Below are positions 60,407 to 64,000 of a stretch of 64,000 nucleotides of DNA, piece after piece. The DNA lies in the NCBI RefSeq assembly GCF_036785885.1, contig NC_092320.1, positions 22,569,557 through 22,633,556 of the forward strand, given 5' to 3'. Under the pieces are notes generated by a model that saw only the letters and a list, made by a program, of their open reading frames with translations, was not told where the DNA came from and searched no databases. A program made the translations under genes and the position numbers. Source of the stretch: Coffea arabica (taxonomy: Eukaryota > Streptophyta > Magnoliopsida > Gentianales > Rubiaceae). Position 1 is the stretch's first letter, and each line of letters opens with the position of its first letter.

Positions 60407-61118
60407 AGCGGTATCAAGATTAATAGTGATACTTGGTGCAGTTCAATTCCTAGGAATTTGGTGATGTCAAAAGATGCAGTTGAAGATTGGATCGTCATAA
60501 TGCTTTCTAAGATTCTTCAAAACGATTTGTATCGATTTCTTATGCATAAAAAGTTATCCCTTCAAATCTCTTCGTAATAATCAGCTCACTTTAATAATCT
60601 TATATGGGTAGTTCTTATCTTCAAAAGGTTCAAAGGCAACCAAATGTATGTCAAAAAAGTCATTGCTTGCAGTTTGTCAAATATATGTCATATTAAAAAA
60701 TTCATTGCTTCATTCAAATATATGTCAAAGGCTCAAAGGCAACCAATTGTTAATCGCCACATCTTTGCCTGAATACTTCATTTGAAAAAGTTGGACCTGC
60801 ACTAGGATTTTTCTTTGAGTAACGAAATTCAAAACTTTATTTTCTTGTTGCAGAAGTTAATGATCTTGAGTACATGGCAAGTTAGTATTAACTGGTAATC
60901 CTGTTGGGTGAATATGCTTTAAGAAGTCTTGCATGTTAGATACCGAACATTGAGAAAATTTGTCACATAGGTGTTCGTACATGATTAGAGGACGATCATG
61001 TGGTGCCAACATTTCTTTTTACTTGTACAGAAAAAGCCGTGTGTAACTCATTCATTTGTATTTCATTTATAACCCGTAACTAGAAGTAACAAAGAAATTT
61101 TGGCTTAAAGTAGTTTCA
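60407..61118. other. Intergenic, no gene recognised
   Basis: AT-rich with a small internal repetition around AAATATATGTCA and GGCAACCAA near 60635-60750. No supported gene. Confidence 0.5.
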
Positions 61119-61133
61119 ATTTATTTAACTACT

Positions 61134-61254
61134 AACCACCAGGGTTAATAATTCAGTGGTCAAGGGAGAGTTCTAGAGTCCTTCTTGCCATCAAATTCAA
61201 TGTTCGAATCCTATGTCTGATCATTGGGGATGGGAGGATTGAAAAAAAAAAAAG
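61134..61254 (+). mobile_element. tRNA-derived SINE, plus strand
   Basis: A perfect 15-bp target duplication ATTTATTTAACTACT (61119-61133 and 61255-61269) flanks an A-box-like TTCAGTGGTCAAGGGAG, a B-box-like TGTTCGAATCC about 45 bases later, and an A-rich tail (GAAAAAAAAAAAAG). This is a complete retroposed SINE, and its perfect duplication suggests it is not old. Confidence 0.9.
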
Positions 61255-61269
61255 ATTTATTTAACTACT

Positions 61270-63350
61270 CAATTTCCTTTTGGGATAACCTCAAAAAACT
61301 CCCAATAAAAATTCTAATAATTTCACTTGGCTTTCCTAGGATTTCATATATTACAACTGCTTCCCTTATTTTTAGTTTCAACACATGTACATAAAAAATA
61401 TATCTATGTAATGTTAAGGGGGATTTTTCATTCCCAAATTTCTTTTACAGGGCTCATGAAAAATTGATGTAACAATTTGTTTTTGTTTTTGGTAAGTGTG
61501 GACATGCCAACAAGCAATGTGACAAATTTAACTCAAGAAATAACTTGAAAATGCACAAGAAAAAGAAAATTTTGATCCCAAAAATATTAAATATTGCAAG
61601 CTACAAACAACCAGGTATGGTACAAAAACCATGCATGGAGAATTTAATATCTAAATTTTGATGCTTGGAAATAATCAAGGCCACAAGGAATTCTAAAGTT
61701 TAATTTCAAAAAAACCATTGAAATTGCAAAAGAAAATAGGGAAGAAAAATCAATCTTGATTGGCAATAATGAAGTAGCTTATATGATCACATCTATCATA
61801 AATAGGTACCATATTCATTTTTTACAACATCAAAGAATGAATGATTTAATTTCCCTAGACTGATTTTTATATTTATAAATTCATACTTTTCCCTCTATCA
61901 ATGCCTTTGCTATTATCAATGCCTTTGCTATATGAGGTTGTTTCTTCTTTGTGGAATTCTAAACACCTTGTAACACTTTCTCATCAACACATCATAAGTA
62001 CTTTTTGTAAAATCAAGTTATCTCCTTTTTTGGCATTTTCTAAGTTAAAATTGTTATGCACGTCATGCAAGGGTAAACTCAAAAATATTTATAAATTTAC
62101 ATGAAATTTTTTATATAAATTTTTATTTAGATGCTCTGAATTTATTGTAGTAAACTCAAATTCGGGGAAGCAAGTGTAATATTAGATTCTATAGGGCTTA
62201 CCAGTGAAGTTATTAGAAACCTCAAGAGAGGTTTTGAAATTATCTCTTTCCCTTTATGAAACTCCTCATCCTTCAATATTCCTAGAAAATCTTTTAACTA
62301 ATTCTACTTATAGTCTTTTACACTCACTTTGGGAACAAATTCTGTGCATCTAATAGAAAGTAGAAACAGAAGAAATTGCTAATAAATCTTCCTCCTAAGA
62401 CACCCCCCCCCCTTTCCCTCCAACTACTCTAAACTAACTTCAGAAATTGGACCTTAATTAAGTCTTTACTCTAATCCTTCATGAGAGTAATTTGGATGAT
62501 GCTTGAGGGCTAAGCAATACTAGCTAGTTGGTACCCCTGCAACAAATACAGGTGCATGATTTTGGAACTTTTCGATTACACGTGGTGCTACATAAAAGTA
62601 ATTTGGTGTTACATATTACATTATAATAACACTTATTTATTGACAGTTGAATTAAATGATAAAATGGAAGAGATTATAAATAGACGGTTATGAACTTCAT
62701 TTATTAAAAAAAAAAGAAAGAATGGCACCTAATTACTATATGCAAGGATGAATACGCAATGAATAGTTTACTTATGTTGCATGTAAGTACACTTGTCACC
62801 TTTGTGAGAGAGTAACAGGAAATCCATACCGGCACTAACCTTGTTGACATTATTGACAAAAATGGTTTACTATCGAAAGAAAAAGAGACAGAAAAAGGGT
62901 TGTTAACAGTAAATCAGTTAACTTCAGCGAAGAATGATAACGTTGCCTTACGTCTACAAATTCAACTTCAATGTCGACCACAGAATGAAACAGCTCAATT
63001 AGATTAGCTGTCGACATATTGTCTTGTCAGGGAAGTGGATAATGGACATATTTTATTTTGCTGCACAAAGAAAGATGTACTTTAGACTAATTCCCTCTTA
63101 GCGCCCTTAACATCTCGTCGGTTCTCACTTTGCGCCCTGAACTCTGTTTTGGGCACGGAACATTCTAAAATTATTAATTAGTTGAAGTTTAGGTTGAAGA
63201 AGTTTAGGTTGTCCTTGCTTTTTCATGGTAAGAAACATAGAGAAAGAAGATGGCCAATGTTCGAGTTGAACCCACCCTTGGTTTGGTAGAGTTAGAACTT
63301 CTCTTCTGAATAATTCCTTCTACGGCCTTCTTCTCTGAATAAATTAGTAG

Positions 63351-63353
<3 letters not shown>
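61270..63353. other. Intergenic, no gene recognised
   Basis: AT-rich DNA with a C run at about 62402-62411 and short A runs. No open frame shows a recognisable domain. Confidence 0.55.

Positions 63354-63396
<43 letters not shown>
63354..63396. repeat. TA microsatellite
   Basis: An uninterrupted TA dinucleotide run of about 21 repeats; a likely polymorphic marker. Confidence 0.95.
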
Positions 63397-63397
<1 letters not shown>

Positions 63398-64000
63398 CTG
63401 TATGAGAAAGTTTTGGGTATTTGAAACTTTTCCATAACTTCAAGAGGCAAAGTGTTTAGAATAAAATATGAGGAAGTAAAAAAAGTGACAATTGATGGAA
63501 AATTGTTAGCATGTATTGTATAATTAATGAAAAAAACTTAACAAAACAATCAGAAGGGAAATTATTAGTTAATACACTAGACTTCAAATTGCTATAGGTT
63601 TGTATTAATAAGGTACCTTTAGGGGTATTTTTAAAAAATTTTGCTACAACTTTATATATTTAGAATTTTTTTAGCAGGTTTTTTAATTTATAACTCTATT
63701 GGAGTATTTTTAATTTTTTTATCTTCCCTATCACAACTATCCACCTTTCGCTCCTCCAACTGCCATCGGCTGCACCCCTAACCTCCACTCCCCTCCCATC
63801 TTCCCTTCCCTCTCCCTCTTCCTCGACCCTTCATCATCCTCTTTCCTCCCTCTTCCTTTTCCTCTCCGTATCTTTCTTTTCCCTCTCTCTTCTCCTTTCT
63901 TTTCGTTATCAAATCTGGAGAGAGGAAAAAGAGAAAAGAGGAGGGACGATGGTGGAGAAGAAGGAGAGGAATGAAGAGGCGATGGGAGGAGAGGATAGTA
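63397..64000. other. Intergenic, ending in a pyrimidine-rich then purine-rich tract
   Basis: From about 63720 the sequence is CT-rich, then from about 63915 it turns GA-rich to the window end. The CT/C-rich core preceded by TTTTGCTACAAC-type sequence recalls the TIR element at 38765-39781, so this may be the left part of a related element cut by the window edge. Confidence 0.4.

Noticed and set aside
61150-61225. Possible tRNA gene from A and B boxes
   Set aside because: No cloverleaf could be drawn with paired acceptor stem; A-tail and target duplication show a SINE.

Overview
The window is nuclear DNA from a eudicot plant. It is AT-rich, it has spliced genes with GT/AG introns, a plant-type receptor kinase and a secreted cysteine-rich peptide gene, and most of it is plant transposable elements. 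I cannot name the species from sequence alone. Only two host genes look intact: a CrRLK1L/FERONIA-like receptor kinase (359-2971, minus) and a two-exon defensin-like secreted peptide (8236-8972, minus). A third host locus is dead: a DICER-LIKE 2-type pseudogene whose halves lie at 11739-12155 and 34268-34546.

Layout. 1-3.2 kb: receptor kinase. 3.2-11.5 kb: intergenic DNA carrying two Mutator-like elements almost end to end (5603-6205 and 6232-7410, each with a 9-bp target duplication), the defensin-like gene, a PIF/Harbinger-like element (9310-10230) and a minus-strand SINE (11336-11444). 11.7-34.5 kb: the DCL2 pseudogene, split by a 21.3-kb LTR retrotransposon (12712-34013, target duplication GAGAT). 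That element is a gag-remnant, non-autonomous member of the Athila/Tat type with a tRNA-Asp primer site, and a 14.4-kb CACTA (En/Spm) DNA transposon is nested inside it (16582-31005). The CACTA element carries TNPD-like and TNPA-like genes on the minus strand, both interrupted by a few point lesions. 34.6-38.1 kb: a minus-oriented, truncated long-LTR fragment, itself split by a 1.74-kb solo LTR (35667-37408, target duplication CCATG). 38.3-41.8 kb: a SINE-like unit, a C-rich TIR element and AT-rich tandem repeats.

41.8-52.8 kb: a Ty3/gypsy chromovirus (Tekay/Del-like; initiator-Met primer site, reverse transcriptase, remnant RNase H, integrase C-terminus plus chromodomain-like tail). Its long LTRs are nearly identical, yet it has lost gag and the integrase core, and its 3' LTR has a clean 793-bp deletion. 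52.8-64 kb: AT-rich intergenic DNA with an Emigrant/pogo-like element (55101-55803), small TIR elements (56706-56904 and 59882-60397), a SINE with a 15-bp target duplication (61134-61254) and a TA microsatellite.

The layers give a relative chronology: the DCL2 copy, then the LTR element in its intron, then the CACTA element inside that. The Tekay-like insertion is separate and appears much younger. I found no operon-like or defence-island-like system. The most distinctive items are the three-layer nest in a silenced Dicer gene, the young but defective chromovirus without visible target duplication, the defensin-like gene, and a possible captured host exon inside the CACTA element.
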